Assembly (NCBI RefSeq): GCF_005083105.1
Contig: NZ_CP034885.1
Coordinates: 1 to 64,000 of the forward strand
Direction: 5' to 3'
Source: Buchnera aphidicola (Aphis nerii)
Lineage (GTDB): Bacteria > Pseudomonadota > Gammaproteobacteria > Enterobacterales > Enterobacteriaceae
Length of the DNA stretch: 64,000 nt
The translations under genes and the position numbers were made by a program. Shown one piece after another: positions 25,251 through 35,459 of this stretch. The notes under the pieces were generated by a model. It saw nothing but the letters and a program-made list of their open reading frames with translations, searched no databases and was not told where the DNA came from. Position 1 is the stretch's first letter, and each line of letters opens with the position of its first letter.

Positions 25251-27080
25251 TTATTCTACTGTAACAGATTTTGCAAGATTTCTAGGTTGGTCTATATTTG
25301 TTCCTTTAATTAGAGCAATATAATATGCAAGTAACTGTAACGGAATGATATAAAAAATAGGGGCTATGATTTCTTCAACATATGGTAATTTTAAAACTGT
25401 TATATTTTTTTCTAAATTTATTTCTTCATCAGAAAAAATGTATATTAAACCGCCTCTTGCACATATTTCTTGAATGTTTTGTTTTGTTTTTTCAAGTAAT
25501 GAATTTTTTGGAGCTGTAATAATAATAGGTACGTTTTTATCAATTAACGCAAGAGGTCCATGTTTTAATTCTCCTGAAGGATAAGCTTCAGCATGAATAT
25601 AAGAAATTTCTTTTAATTTTAATGCTCCTTCCATAGCTATAGGATATTGATCACCTCTTCCAAGAAATAGCATATTTTTTTTATTATATATTTTTTTAGC
25701 TAAGTTTTTAATTTCTTTATTTTTTTTTAAAATTTCTTCAATTCTATACGGTAAAATAGTTAATATTTTTACAATTTGTTTTTCAATATTATTTTCTTTT
25801 TTTTTAATACCGACTATTTTTGCTACTAGCATTAATAAAACAGTTAATTGTGTAGTAAAAGATTTTGTAGAAGCAACTCCTATTTCAATTCCAGCTTTAG
25901 TTAACAAGCACGTATCAGATTCTTGTACTAAAGATGAACCTTGCATATTGCATATAGTTAAATTTCCTAAATATCCTAATTTTTTAGAAATTCTTAATGC
26001 TCTTAAAGTGTCTGCGGTTTCACCCGATTGAGATAAAGTAATAAAAAAACTTTTTTTTCTTACTGCTAATTTGCGATAAGAAAATTCAGATGCTACTTCA
26101 ACATCACATGGAATATTAGCAATTGATTCAAACCAATGTTTAGATACCATCGCAGCATGATAAGACGTTCCACATGCAACTATTTGAATATGTTCTAAAT
26201 GTAAAAAAATGTTTTTTTCTTTTAATCCTAATTCTGGAAAATATATAGTTGTATTGTTTTTTAAACGGTTTTTCAAAGTATTACGAATAGATATAGGTTG
26301 TTCATATATTTCTTTTTCCATATAATGTTTATATTTTCCTTTATTAATACATTCATATTTAATGTTAGATTTAACTATTTTTCTTTGAATTATTAAATTA
26401 TTTTTGTCAAAAATTTTAATTTTTTCTGATTTTATAATAGCAATATCTCCCTCTTTTAAATATATAAAACGTTTTGTAATATTTAACAATGCAATTTGAT
26501 CTGAAGCTATAAAATTTTCTTCTACACCTAATCCAATGATTAATGGGCTTCCAGAACAAACAGCAATTAATTTTGATGAATTATTGCTATCCATAATAAC
26601 CATACTATAATTTCCATGTAATTTTATTAAAATATTGCTTATAACTTCTAAAAGAGGTTTGCCTGTTTTTTTTTGTTCCCAATGTAACAAATGCACAATA
26701 ACTTCAGTATCTGTTTCAGAATAAAATATATAACCTTTTTTTTCTAAGAATGATCGAAGTTGTAGACTATTTTCAATAATACCATTATGGACAATGGCAA
26801 TATGTGAAGAGATATGTGGATGTGTATTTTCTTCTGAAACTTTACCATGAGTAGCCCATCTAGTATGAGCTAGACCAATGGTTCCAAACAGTTTTTTATT
26901 TTTTATTTTTTTTATTAATTCATTGACTTTTCCTACGGATCTAAATCGGATAAAATTATTATTTTTATTTATTAGAGCTAATCCAGAAGAATCATATCCT
27001 CGATATTCTAATCGTTTAATACTTTGAAGAAGACAATTAATTATATTACGTTGTGTTACTGCAGCAACAATACCACACAT
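25251..27080 (-). CDS. glmS: glutamine-fructose-6-phosphate aminotransferase
   Basis: GlmS makes glucosamine-6-phosphate, the first committed step toward UDP-GlcNAc and peptidoglycan. I chose the ATG at 27080. It gives MCGIV, so Met removal exposes the catalytic N-terminal cysteine, and a length of 609 residues identical to E. coli; the ATG two codons upstream would block this. The glutaminase domain ([11 protein letters not shown]) is followed by two SIS sugar-isomerase domains (SQSGETADT) and the C-terminal [13 protein letters not shown]. It lies 37 bases after glmU, so they probably form one operon. Confidence 0.98.
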   Translation of the reverse strand: MCGIVAAVTQRNIINCLLQSIKRLEYRGYDSSGLALINKNNNFIRFRSVGKVNELIKKIKNKKLFGTIGLAHTRWATHGKVSEENTHPHISSHIAIVHNGIIENSLQLRSFLEKKGYIFYSETDTEVIVHLLHWEQKKTGKPLLEVISNILIKLHGNYSMVIMDSNNSSKLIAVCSGSPLIIGLGVEENFIASDQIALLNITKRFIYLKEGDIAIIKSEKIKIFDKNNLIIQRKIVKSNIKYECINKGKYKHYMEKEIYEQPISIRNTLKNRLKNNTTIYFPELGLKEKNIFLHLEHIQIVACGTSYHAAMVSKHWFESIANIPCDVEVASEFSYRKLAVRKKSFFITLSQSGETADTLRALRISKKLGYLGNLTICNMQGSSLVQESDTCLLTKAGIEIGVASTKSFTTQLTVLLMLVAKIVGIKKKENNIEKQIVKILTILPYRIEEILKKNKEIKNLAKKIYNKKNMLFLGRGDQYPIAMEGALKLKEISYIHAEAYPSGELKHGPLALIDKNVPIIITAPKNSLLEKTKQNIQEICARGGLIYIFSDEEINLEKNITVLKLPYVEEIIAPIFYIIPLQLLAYYIALIKGTNIDQPRNLAKSVTVE

Positions 27081-27117
27081 ATACATCTACCCTTATTTTA
27101 TTGTAAGATAATTTTTA

Positions 27118-28503
27118 TTAATTAGGAGTTTTTTTGGCGTTTTTACTAGAATTAATCCAATTTTTTTTATATTTTTGTTCCTTATTATTATAAACTAAAC
27201 ATGGTTTATCTACATTTTTTATTACTGTAGTTCCTGCTGCAATAGTTGTATTTTTTGAAATTTCAATAGGGGCAATTAATTCTGTATTTGAACCTACAAA
27301 AACATTATCACCAATGATAGTTTTTGATTTTTTAAAACCATCATAATTACATGTAATACTACCTGCACCGATATTTACTTTAGAACCAATTTCAGAATTA
27401 CCAATGTAACTAAGATGTTTTATTTTTGTTTTTTTTTCTATAATACTATCTTTGATTTCAACAAAGTTACCTATATGTGTTTCGTTTTTTAATATGGTAT
27501 TATTTTTTAGATGACAAAAAGGTCCTATTATACAATTTTTTCCTATTTTGACATTTTCTATAATTGTATATTCTTTAATACAAGAGTTGTTATTAATAAA
27601 ACTATTTTTAATTACAGAACCTACTCCAATTTTGATATTATTTCCTAAAATAACATTGCCTTCCAATATAACACCAGTATCTATTTCTATGTTTTTCCCG
27701 TGTTTTAATGTTCCTCTTAAATTAAAATGAGATGGATCTTTTAACATAACACCAGCAATCATTAAATTTTTTATTCTTTCTTTTTGAATGATTTTTTCTA
27801 AAGCAGATAATTGTAATTGATTATTTATACCTAATATTTCTTTATGATTTAAAGTTTCTACTGTTTTAATAATATTTCCTTCTAAATTAGCCCAGTAAAC
27901 AATATCTGTAGCATAAATTTCTTGACTAATATTATTTGTATTAATTTTTGATAGCCATCTTTTTAAATCTTTTCCATTTGCTATAAATGTTCCTGAATAT
28001 ACTTCTTTAATTAATTTCTCTTTATTATTTGCACATTTAGTTTCTATGATACTTATTACTTTATTGTTTTTTCTTAAAATTCTCCCATATCCATCTGGAT
28101 TTTTTAAATTACTAATTAGCAAACTTAGATTTGATTTTTTTTTAGATTTTTGTAGTTTTTTTATAGATTTATCTGAAATAAATGGCATGTCTCCGTAAAG
28201 AACAATAATGTTTTCATTGTCTGAAAAATTTTTTGATGCTACAATTATGGCGTCTCCTGTACCCTTTTGCTGTTTTTGAACTACTAGTTCTACAGGGATA
28301 TTTTTGTTTATAGATAATATTTTTTTCAAATCATTTGTACAAACCAATATTATTTTTTTAGGTTTAATAGATTTTGCTGTATTTAACACATGTTCTAATA
28401 TTGTTTTCCCGCCTAATACATGTAATACTTTTGGGTAATTAGATTTCATTCTACTACCTTTTCCAGCAGCTAATATAACAATAGTTGTTTCAGTTTTTGA
28501 CAT
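27118..28503 (-). CDS. glmU: bifunctional UDP-GlcNAc pyrophosphorylase / glucosamine-1-phosphate acetyltransferase
   Basis: GlmU acetylates glucosamine-1-phosphate and then uridylates it to UDP-GlcNAc. It has 461 residues (E. coli 456). The N-terminal nucleotidyltransferase domain begins with the signature LAAGKGSRMKSNYPKVLH. The C-terminal half is a left-handed beta-helix with many hexapeptide repeats and the segment IGNFVEIKDS. It precedes glmS as in E. coli, where the pair follows atpC; here they have moved about 17 kb away from atpC. Confidence 0.98.
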   Translation of the reverse strand: MSKTETTIVILAAGKGSRMKSNYPKVLHVLGGKTILEHVLNTAKSIKPKKIILVCTNDLKKILSINKNIPVELVVQKQQKGTGDAIIVASKNFSDNENIIVLYGDMPFISDKSIKKLQKSKKKSNLSLLISNLKNPDGYGRILRKNNKVISIIETKCANNKEKLIKEVYSGTFIANGKDLKRWLSKINTNNISQEIYATDIVYWANLEGNIIKTVETLNHKEILGINNQLQLSALEKIIQKERIKNLMIAGVMLKDPSHFNLRGTLKHGKNIEIDTGVILEGNVILGNNIKIGVGSVIKNSFINNNSCIKEYTIIENVKIGKNCIIGPFCHLKNNTILKNETHIGNFVEIKDSIIEKKTKIKHLSYIGNSEIGSKVNIGAGSITCNYDGFKKSKTIIGDNVFVGSNTELIAPIEISKNTTIAAGTTVIKNVDKPCLVYNNKEQKYKKNWINSSKNAKKTPN

Positions 28504-28667
28504 ATATATCCTTTTAAATATTTTATACTAGTACAATATATATTTTTTTAATTTACTTTGTTTAAAATATTATTAGAGTTATAAAATTATGATAAGTATT
28601 TTATAAGTATGAATTAATTATCAAAGTATTTTTGGCATCAAATATATTATTTATATTAAGGTTTATT

Positions 28668-29477
28668 ATGTATCGAATTATTACAGTAGATCTAGATGGA
28701 ACTTTGTTATCCCCAGAAAATAAAATAACAAAATACACTAGAAAAATCATAAAATTATTAATAAATAAAGGTTTTTATATTATTTTTGCATCAGGTCGTC
28801 ATCATATTGATATGATGCGTATTCGAGACAATTTAAATATTAAAATTTTTATGATTACTTCTAATGGTGCTAAAGTCTATAACTTAGATGACAAATTAAT
28901 TTTTGAAAACAATCTAAATATGAATATTGCTTCAAAACTTACTTTTTTAAAATTTTCAGATTTAGATATTATTACGCAAGTATATAGAGATAATCAATGG
29001 TATATAAATAACACTAAAACTCAAAATAATTTTTGTCCAAGTTTGTCATCACTTAAATATGAATATTTTCATCCAGATAGATTTGATTTTAGAAAAATTA
29101 GCAAAATATTTTTTACAAGTAATAATTTTAAAAAATTATTTAGACTTGAAAAAGATATTATTAGTTTGTTTGGTAACAAAGTAAATATTAGTTTTTCTTC
29201 GAAAGGATGTTTAGAAGTCATATCTGGAAAAACTTCTAAAGGATATGGGTTAAAATTAATATCTAATATTTTAGGTGTTTCTTTAAAAGAATGTATTACT
29301 TTTGGTGATGGAATGAATGATTATGATATGTTGAATATTTCTGGAAAAGCATGCATTATGCAAAATGCTGATCTACGTTTAAAAAAATCCTTACCACATG
29401 CTCAAGTTATTGGTAGTAATAAAGACGATGGTGTAGCAGTATTTTTAGATGAAATGTTTATTTTATCAAATAGTTAA
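28668..29477 (+). CDS. yigL: HAD-family phosphatase YigL
   Basis: A Cof-type haloacid-dehalogenase phosphatase of 269 residues (E. coli YigL 266), acting in E. coli on pyridoxal phosphate and sugar phosphates. The nucleophile motif is DLDGTLLSPENK near the N-terminus; ASGRHH, ITSNGA and the C-terminal FGDGMNDYDML complete the active site. The ATG at 28668 matches the E. coli start; an upstream TTG at 28632 would add twelve unaligned residues. It lies next to metR, as in E. coli, where yigL is also close to metR-metE. The natural substrate in the symbiont is unknown. Confidence 0.93.
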   Translation: MYRIITVDLDGTLLSPENKITKYTRKIIKLLINKGFYIIFASGRHHIDMMRIRDNLNIKIFMITSNGAKVYNLDDKLIFENNLNMNIASKLTFLKFSDLDIITQVYRDNQWYINNTKTQNNFCPSLSSLKYEYFHPDRFDFRKISKIFFTSNNFKKLFRLEKDIISLFGNKVNISFSSKGCLEVISGKTSKGYGLKLISNILGVSLKECITFGDGMNDYDMLNISGKACIMQNADLRLKKSLPHAQVIGSNKDDGVAVFLDEMFILSNS

Positions 29478-29499
29478 ATATATAAAAAATTTTATTTTA

Positions 29500-30435
29500 T
29501 TAATATTTAAAATTTTTAAAAAATTCAGGTTGTAATATATTACGAATAAATTTTAAATGAGTATTAGCATGTGAGCATATAGAAAAAATAAAATTTTGTA
29601 TAGTTGATTCCTTTTGCTCACCATTTCTTACAGCAGCATATAGTCTTTTCCATATACCCTTCCCTATTTTTTTAGATACAATTAAGTTTTGTTTTTCAAA
29701 ATTATTTACTATCCAATGTGGTAAAGCAGCAATTCCCATTTTTGCCGACACCATTTGTATAAGAAGAGAAGTGTTGTTTACATTTTTAAATATGGGAATT
29801 ATTCCTGCTGGTTTTAAAAATAACTTCCATATGTCTAATCTTTGACGTTCTACCGGATATATCATTAATACTTCAGATGCCAAATCTTCTGGAGTAATTT
29901 CTTTTTTCTCATTAGCTAAAGGATGACTTGGAGATAAAATTAATCTAACCTCAAAATCAAACATAGGTATATAAATTAAATCATTTTTAGGTAAAACCTC
30001 AGAAGTTAATACAACATCTAATTTTCCTTGTTGAAGAGAAGGTTGGGGACTGAAAATCATATCAGAATAGAAGTCTATTTTAACTTTAGGCCAATTTTTA
30101 TGAAAAATTTTCAGTGCTGGTGTTAACCAATGAATGCAACTATGACACTCAATGGAAAGTTTAATAACGGTTTGATAAGCATATTTACATTTTTTTATTG
30201 CTTTGTCTATTTTAGGTAATATTTCTTTAGAAAGTTTTAGTAAAATTTTCCCTTGAATAGTAAATTTTAAAGGTTTTGTTTTTCTAATAAATAATTTAAA
30301 ACCTAATCTTTTTTCTAATTCATTACATTGATGAGAAATAGCTGACTGTGTTTGATGTAATTGAATTGCAGCAGAGCTTAATGAATCGCTATTTTTTAAA
30401 ATTTGTAACGTTCTTAAATGTTTTATTTCAATCAT
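29500..30435 (-). CDS. metR: LysR-type transcriptional activator MetR
   Basis: MetR activates metE and other methionine genes, with homocysteine as co-inducer. It has 311 residues (E. coli 317). The N-terminal winged helix-turn-helix (about 1-60) contains SAAIQLHQTQSAISHQ. The effector domain is well kept (ECHSCIHWLTPALKIFHKNW, LIYPV-like segment, QMVSAKMGIAALPHWIV), and there is no frameshift. The ATG has a strong GGAG ribosome-binding site. It is divergent from metE with a 155-base spacer, the classical arrangement. Intact amino-acid regulators are rare in Buchnera. Confidence 0.97.
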   Translation of the reverse strand: MIEIKHLRTLQILKNSDSLSSAAIQLHQTQSAISHQCNELEKRLGFKLFIRKTKPLKFTIQGKILLKLSKEILPKIDKAIKKCKYAYQTVIKLSIECHSCIHWLTPALKIFHKNWPKVKIDFYSDMIFSPQPSLQQGKLDVVLTSEVLPKNDLIYIPMFDFEVRLILSPSHPLANEKKEITPEDLASEVLMIYPVERQRLDIWKLFLKPAGIIPIFKNVNNTSLLIQMVSAKMGIAALPHWIVNNFEKQNLIVSKKIGKGIWKRLYAAVRNGEQKESTIQNFIFSICSHANTHLKFIRNILQPEFFKNFKY

Positions 30436-30447
30436 GAGACTCCTTCA
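30435..30447. promoter_or_regulatory. possible MetR binding site
   Basis: TGAG-ACTCC-TTCA differs by one base from the MetR consensus TGAA-N5-TTCA. It overlaps the metR ribosome-binding site and start codon, so part of the match is explained by the Shine-Dalgarno sequence itself. Binding here could mediate metR autorepression. I found no second clear site nearer metE. Confidence 0.3.
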
Positions 30448-30590
30448 TATCGAGAATTAAATATTTGCGCTTGCGTATTTTATTTAATACTAGAATTATA
30501 AGAGATCTATTTTAAATAAATCAATTATTAATAACACTAAATGATTTTTTAGTAAATATTTATTTAATAATTAAAAAACATGAGGTAAAA

Positions 30591-32852
30591 ATGATTATTT
30601 CAAATCATATCCTTGGATTTCCAAGAATAGGTGTGAATAGAGAACTTAAAAGAGGTCAAGAATCTTATTGGTCTGGTAAAATTAAAAAATCAGATCTATT
30701 TTCTATAGGAAAAAAATTAAGAGAAAATAATTGGAAAAAACAAAATGATATTGGAATTCAATATATATCAGTTGGAGATTTTGCTTGGTACGATCATGTT
30801 TTAAGTACTAGTATGATGTTAGGAAATATACCAGAAAGACATCTCGATCCTAATTGTTCTATTGATTTAGATTGTTTATTTCGTATTGCTAAAGGTGCTT
30901 ATCCAGATATTGCTGCTTCTGAAATGACTAAATGGTTTAATACCAATTATCATTACATAGTTCCAGAATTTAATAAAAATAGGATTTTAAAATTTTCTTG
31001 GAATCAACTTTTAGAGGAAACAGATGAAGCTTTAGCATTAGGTTATCAAGTGAAGCCTGTTATTTTAGGACCTATTACATATTTATGGTTAGGTAAAGTA
31101 AGAGGTAAATATTTTGATCGTCTAGATCTACTTGATAGTATACTACCAATATATAAGCATGTTTTAAATGAACTATCTAAAAGAAATATTAGTTTTGTTC
31201 AAATAGATGAACCTGCTTTAGTTTTAGAACTTCCAGAAAAATGGAAACAAGCTTATTTTCATGCTTACAAATATTTACATGGAAAAACAAAAATATTATT
31301 AACAACATATTTTGATAGTATTGATCATAATATTGAATTTATTCGAAATCTTCCTATACATGGAATTCATATTGATTTAATTTTTGGAAAATATAATTTA
31401 TTTGAATTTAATCAAAAAATTCCTAAAGAATGGATGTTATCTTTAGGTGTTATTAATGGGAGAAATATTTGGAAATCAGATCTTTTAAAGTGGTTTAAAA
31501 TCATTTCTAAAATTATCAAATTTCGTCAAAATTTGCTAATTAGTTCATCTTGCTCATTATTACATTCACCTATTGATTTAGATATGGAAAAAAATTTAGA
31601 TCCAGAAATTAAAAAATGGTTTTCCTTTGCTGTTCAAAAATGCTTTGAGTTAAAACTATTATTGGAAGCATTGAAAAATAACAACACTAATTTAATTCAA
31701 CAATGGTGTGATCCAATTTATAAACGTAATTTTTCTGAAAAAGTCCATAAATTTGATGTTGAAAAGCGTGTTTCTAAAATTTTAAATACTAATTTTAGTC
31801 GAACTAGTAATTATAATGTTCGTTCAAAAGAACAAAAAAGTAAATTTAAATTACCTATTTTACCTACAACTACAATTGGTTCTTTCCCGCAAACTATAGA
31901 AATAAGAAAATTGAGAAAAGATTATAAAGATAATTTAATTAATATTGAAAAATATCAATCAGGTATTAAAAAGAATATTAAAGAAGTTATAAAAATACAA
32001 GAAGAACTAGATATTGATGTTCTTGTACATGGTGAAGCTGAAAGAAATGATATGGTAGAGTATTTTGGTGAACATTTAGATGGTTTTGTATTTACAGATA
32101 ATGGATGGGTGCAGAGTTATGGTTCACGCTGTGTAAAACCACCTATTATCATTGGTGATATTAGTCGTCCAAAATCTATAACTATAGAATGGTTAAAATA
32201 TGCTCAATCTTTAACAAAAAAGCCAGTTAAAGGTATGTTAACAGGACCAGTAACTATTTTATTTTGGTCTTTTCCTAGAGAAGATATTTCATTAGAAATG
32301 ATTTCCAAGCAAATTGCGTTAGCATTACATGATGAAGTTTTAGATTTAGAAAAAGAAGGAATTGAGATTATTCAGATTGATGAGCCTGCATTACGTGAAG
32401 GTTTACCTTTGAAAAAAAGTTTATGGAAAAAATATTTAACTTGGGCAGTAGATGCTTTTCGTTTAACTTGTTTTGATGTAAAAAACACTACTCAAATTCA
32501 TACACATATGTGTTATTGTGAATTTAATGATATTATGTACTCTATTTCTTCATTAGATGCTGATGTTATTACAATTGAAACAGCGCGTTCTGATATGGAA
32601 TTGTTAGAATCATTTAAAGAATTTAAATATCCAAACGAAGTAGGACCAGGTGTATATGACATTCATTCTTCAAATATACCTAATATTCAATCAATTATTG
32701 CTTTGTTAACAAAAGCAATGAAATATATACCGTTAGATCGTATTTGGATTAATCCAGATTGTGGTTTAAAAACAAGAAATTGGAATGAAACAGTGGCTTC
32801 ATTAAAAAACATGGTAGAAGCTGCTAAAAAAATACGAAGAAAATTTGAATAA
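30591..32852 (+). CDS. metE: cobalamin-independent methionine synthase
   Basis: MetE transfers the methyl group of 5-methyl-tetrahydropteroyl-triglutamate to homocysteine, the last step to methionine. It has 753 residues, identical in length to E. coli. Two related barrels are present. Zinc ligands are visible at His639 and Cys641 (IHTHMCYC) and Cys724 (NPDCGLKTR). The start follows GAGGTAAAA. MetF (49068-49949) supplies its methyl donor. It is divergent from metR and converges with purH. Confidence 0.98.
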   Translation: MIISNHILGFPRIGVNRELKRGQESYWSGKIKKSDLFSIGKKLRENNWKKQNDIGIQYISVGDFAWYDHVLSTSMMLGNIPERHLDPNCSIDLDCLFRIAKGAYPDIAASEMTKWFNTNYHYIVPEFNKNRILKFSWNQLLEETDEALALGYQVKPVILGPITYLWLGKVRGKYFDRLDLLDSILPIYKHVLNELSKRNISFVQIDEPALVLELPEKWKQAYFHAYKYLHGKTKILLTTYFDSIDHNIEFIRNLPIHGIHIDLIFGKYNLFEFNQKIPKEWMLSLGVINGRNIWKSDLLKWFKIISKIIKFRQNLLISSSCSLLHSPIDLDMEKNLDPEIKKWFSFAVQKCFELKLLLEALKNNNTNLIQQWCDPIYKRNFSEKVHKFDVEKRVSKILNTNFSRTSNYNVRSKEQKSKFKLPILPTTTIGSFPQTIEIRKLRKDYKDNLINIEKYQSGIKKNIKEVIKIQEELDIDVLVHGEAERNDMVEYFGEHLDGFVFTDNGWVQSYGSRCVKPPIIIGDISRPKSITIEWLKYAQSLTKKPVKGMLTGPVTILFWSFPREDISLEMISKQIALALHDEVLDLEKEGIEIIQIDEPALREGLPLKKSLWKKYLTWAVDAFRLTCFDVKNTTQIHTHMCYCEFNDIMYSISSLDADVITIETARSDMELLESFKEFKYPNEVGPGVYDIHSSNIPNIQSIIALLTKAMKYIPLDRIWINPDCGLKTRNWNETVASLKNMVEAAKKIRRKFE

Positions 32853-32896
32853 AATCTTTAAAACTATAAAAATTTTTTATTAAAAAATTTACAATA

Positions 32897-32950
32897 TTAA
32901 ATCATCTTTTAGATTATTTTGAAGAAATGAAAATCTAAATGATGATTTAA
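32897..32950. terminator. bidirectional terminator between metE and purH
   Basis: Arms of 19 bases at 32897-32915 and 32932-32950 pair with a single mismatch around a 16-base loop. The element sits between the converging metE and purH genes. It is the longest stem in the window, though AT-rich. Confidence 0.7.
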
Positions 32951-32962
32951 ATAATATAAGAA

Positions 32963-34540
32963 TTAATGTTTAAAATGACGTTGACGAGTAAAAATCATTG
33001 CTATATTGTATTTATTCGCGCATTCAATTACTTCTCGATCTCTAATTGAACCACCTGGTTGAATAATACAACTGATACCAATACAAGCAGCTTTTTCAAC
33101 TCCGTCTTTAAAAGGGAAAAATGCATCAGATGCCATGGTAGCTCCTTTTGTATTAAACCCTCGATTTTTTGCTTTGTAATTTGCTAATTGAGTTGCGTCC
33201 ACTCTACTTGTTTGACCAGATCCTATACTGATAGTTGTTTTATTAAGACCATATAAAATTGCATTTGATTTAACATATTTAACTATTTTCCAACAAAATA
33301 TAGCATCTTCTAATTCTTTTTTAGTAGGTAATCTTTTTGTAATATAATCAAATTTTTTTATATCTATTTTATCATTGTTATATTCTTGTAATAATAACCC
33401 ATTAGTTATTTTTTTAAAATCTGTTTGTTCATTACTTTTTTTAAATTTCCCTGTAATTAATATTCTTATATTTTTCTTTTCTTTTAAAATTTCTAAAGAT
33501 ATATTATTTATTTCAGGTGCAATGATTACTTCGATAAATTGTGTTTTGATAATCTCCTTAGCTGTTTCTATATCTATCATAGAATTAAATGCAATTATTC
33601 CTCCAAAAGCAGAAATTGGATCTGCTTTATAAGCAGATATATATGCTTGTAACAAAGATGTATTTTCAGAAACTCCACAAGGATTACCGTGCTTAACAAT
33701 AACACAAGCTGGTTGAGAAAATTCTTTTACACATTCTAAAGCTATGTCTGCATCACATATATTATTATAAGATAATTTTTTACCATTTACTTGATATGAT
33801 GAACTAATTGTTCCAGATATTAAAATCTCTTTTTGTATATATAAAGCAGATTTTTGATGTTGATTTTCTCCATACCGTAAATTTTGTTTTTTAGTAAATG
33901 TTAAATTTATTTGATTTGGAAATAATACGTCTTGATTTTTTGTATTTAAAATATGTTTATTTTTAAAATATTGTTCAATACTTTTTTCATAATTCGATGT
34001 ATATGAAAAAGCTTGACTTGCTAAATATAATCTTTTTTCAATACTTATATAATTATTTTTTAATGAATTAAAAACTAATTTAAAGTCAAAAAAGTTTACT
34101 ATAACTATTACATCTTTATAATTTTTAGCAGCTGATCGAACTAATGTTGGTCCTCCAATATCGATATTTTTAAGGATTTCTTCTATGTTTTCTTCTTTTT
34201 CAAAGTTTAATTTATCAAATGGATAAAAATTTACAATTACTATATCTATTGGTAGTATATTATATAATTCCATAGTTTTTTTGTCTTGATTTCTTCTTCC
34301 TAAAATTCCCCCTATTATTTTAGGATGTATAGTTTTTATTCGACCATCCATTATTTCTGGAAATTTAGTATATTCCGAAATCTCAGTTACGGGTATATTA
34401 TTATTTTTTAAATATTTTGCTGTTTTTCCTGTTGAAAATAAATTGATTTTTTTTTCTAATAAAATTTTAGACATTTCTAGTAAATGTGTTTTATCAGACA
34501 GACTAATTAGAGCATTTTTTAATATATTATTTGATAACAT
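32963..34540 (-). CDS. purH: bifunctional AICAR transformylase / IMP cyclohydrolase
   Basis: PurH carries out the last two steps to IMP. It has 525 residues (E. coli 529). The N-terminal MGS-like cyclohydrolase domain starts NALISLSDKTHLLEM, and the C-terminal transformylase domain holds the motif VKHGNPCGVSE and ends GIAMIFTRQRHFKH-like. In Buchnera the rest of de novo purine synthesis is reported missing, so the likely substrate is AICAR released by histidine biosynthesis (known for the lineage, not visible here). The purD gene, its E. coli operon partner, is not downstream. Confidence 0.98.
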   Translation of the reverse strand: MLSNNILKNALISLSDKTHLLEMSKILLEKKINLFSTGKTAKYLKNNNIPVTEISEYTKFPEIMDGRIKTIHPKIIGGILGRRNQDKKTMELYNILPIDIVIVNFYPFDKLNFEKEENIEEILKNIDIGGPTLVRSAAKNYKDVIVIVNFFDFKLVFNSLKNNYISIEKRLYLASQAFSYTSNYEKSIEQYFKNKHILNTKNQDVLFPNQINLTFTKKQNLRYGENQHQKSALYIQKEILISGTISSSYQVNGKKLSYNNICDADIALECVKEFSQPACVIVKHGNPCGVSENTSLLQAYISAYKADPISAFGGIIAFNSMIDIETAKEIIKTQFIEVIIAPEINNISLEILKEKKNIRILITGKFKKSNEQTDFKKITNGLLLQEYNNDKIDIKKFDYITKRLPTKKELEDAIFCWKIVKYVKSNAILYGLNKTTISIGSGQTSRVDATQLANYKAKNRGFNTKGATMASDAFFPFKDGVEKAACIGISCIIQPGGSIRDREVIECANKYNIAMIFTRQRHFKH

Positions 34541-34612
34541 AATCCTAGTTCTTTTATATAAGAAAGATTTTTAATAAAATTTATTGATAATTTTTTACAT
34601 ATTTAATTGTAT

Positions 34613-34629
34613 AGGGGCATTTAGCCCCT
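34613..34629. terminator. hairpin downstream of hupA
   Basis: AGGGGC (34613-34618) and GCCCCT (34624-34629) form a 6-bp, GC-rich stem with loop ATTTA. It lies 25 bases after the hupA stop, and purH transcription begins beyond it. On the minus strand no strong T-run follows, while on the plus strand TTAAAAATTTTT follows, so its direction of action is unclear. Confidence 0.5.
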
Positions 34630-34653
34630 TAAAAATTTTTATATAATATTTTT

Positions 34654-34926
34654 TTATTTAATTGCATTTTTTAATGTTTTTCCAGATATAAAACTAGGCA
34701 CCTTTGTTGCAGGTATAATAATTTCTTTGCCTGTTTGCGGGTTTCTTCCTGTTCGAGAAGCTCTCAAATTTACTTTAAATGTACCAAAACCAACTATTTG
34801 TACTGATTCACCTTTTTTAAGAGAATCAACAATAGTTGATAATGTCGATTCCAAAGTAGACTTTACTTGTATTTTTGGTAAGTTAGATTTTTTAGAAATA
34901 ATATTAATTAGTTGGGTTTTATTCAT
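34654..34926 (-). CDS. hupA: DNA-binding protein HU-alpha
   Basis: A small histone-like protein that bends and compacts DNA. It has 90 residues, identical in length to E. coli HU-alpha, and begins [16 protein letters not shown]. The DNA-binding arm [21 protein letters not shown] is intact. It matches HU-alpha better than HU-beta. A ribosome-binding site AGGAAAA precedes the ATG. It is followed by a hairpin and then purH. Confidence 0.97.
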   Translation of the reverse strand: MNKTQLINIISKKSNLPKIQVKSTLESTLSTIVDSLKKGESVQIVGFGTFKVNLRASRTGRNPQTGKEIIIPATKVPSFISGKTLKNAIK

Positions 34927-35459
34927 TATTTTTCCTATTTATTTTAAAAAACAATAATTAATTTAAATTATCTTGATATAAATTTTAATAAAAATAAGTT
35001 TTTTGTAATATAAATTTTTATATTTTGAGAAAAACTCAAAAATGTATTTAAGTTAATGTTTCATGTAATTTAAATTGAAATTTGATTGATATTACATTTT
35101 TAAAAATTGATTTAAAACGAAAAAAGATTAATTTAGTGAATTAAATAAAATTAAAATATATAATATATATAAAAAAAAATAAAAAGATAGTCTAAATAAA
35201 GTATATATTATTACTTAAAGAAAAATTTATTTTTAAGATATTTTAAAAATATTAAATTAATTAATGAAAATAATATTCAATTTACTATAATCATTTTTAT
35301 TATATTTTTACAAAATTAATTATTTTTTAAAATATATGTAGTTTTTGTTAAATATTTATATAAAAATGAATTTTAATATTTTATAAATTATTTAGGCTGC
35401 TTTTATAGAGCAGCCATGTTTTTTAATATTTAAATAAATTATTGTTATCGATATAATTA
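34927..35459. other. 533-base gene-free spacer between rpoC and hupA
   Basis: This is the longest gene-free stretch in the window. It is extremely A/T-rich. No open frame of any length, tRNA or GC-rich RNA element is visible. It holds the rpoC terminator hairpin at its right end, a small stem TTTTGAG/CTCAAAA at 35024-35042 and ATGTAAT/ATTACAT at 35063-35097. In E. coli many genes (thi cluster, hemE, nfi) lie between rpoC and hupA, so it is probably the eroded remains of deleted genes plus the hupA promoter. Confidence 0.7.
35395..35415 (-). terminator. terminator of the rpoBC operon
   Basis: GGCTGCT (35395-35401) and AGCAGCC (35409-35415) form a 7-bp GC-rich stem with a 7-base loop, 45 bases after the rpoC stop. 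The following minus-strand sequence is TAAATAATTT. The unusual GC content of the stem suggests selection. Confidence 0.7.
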
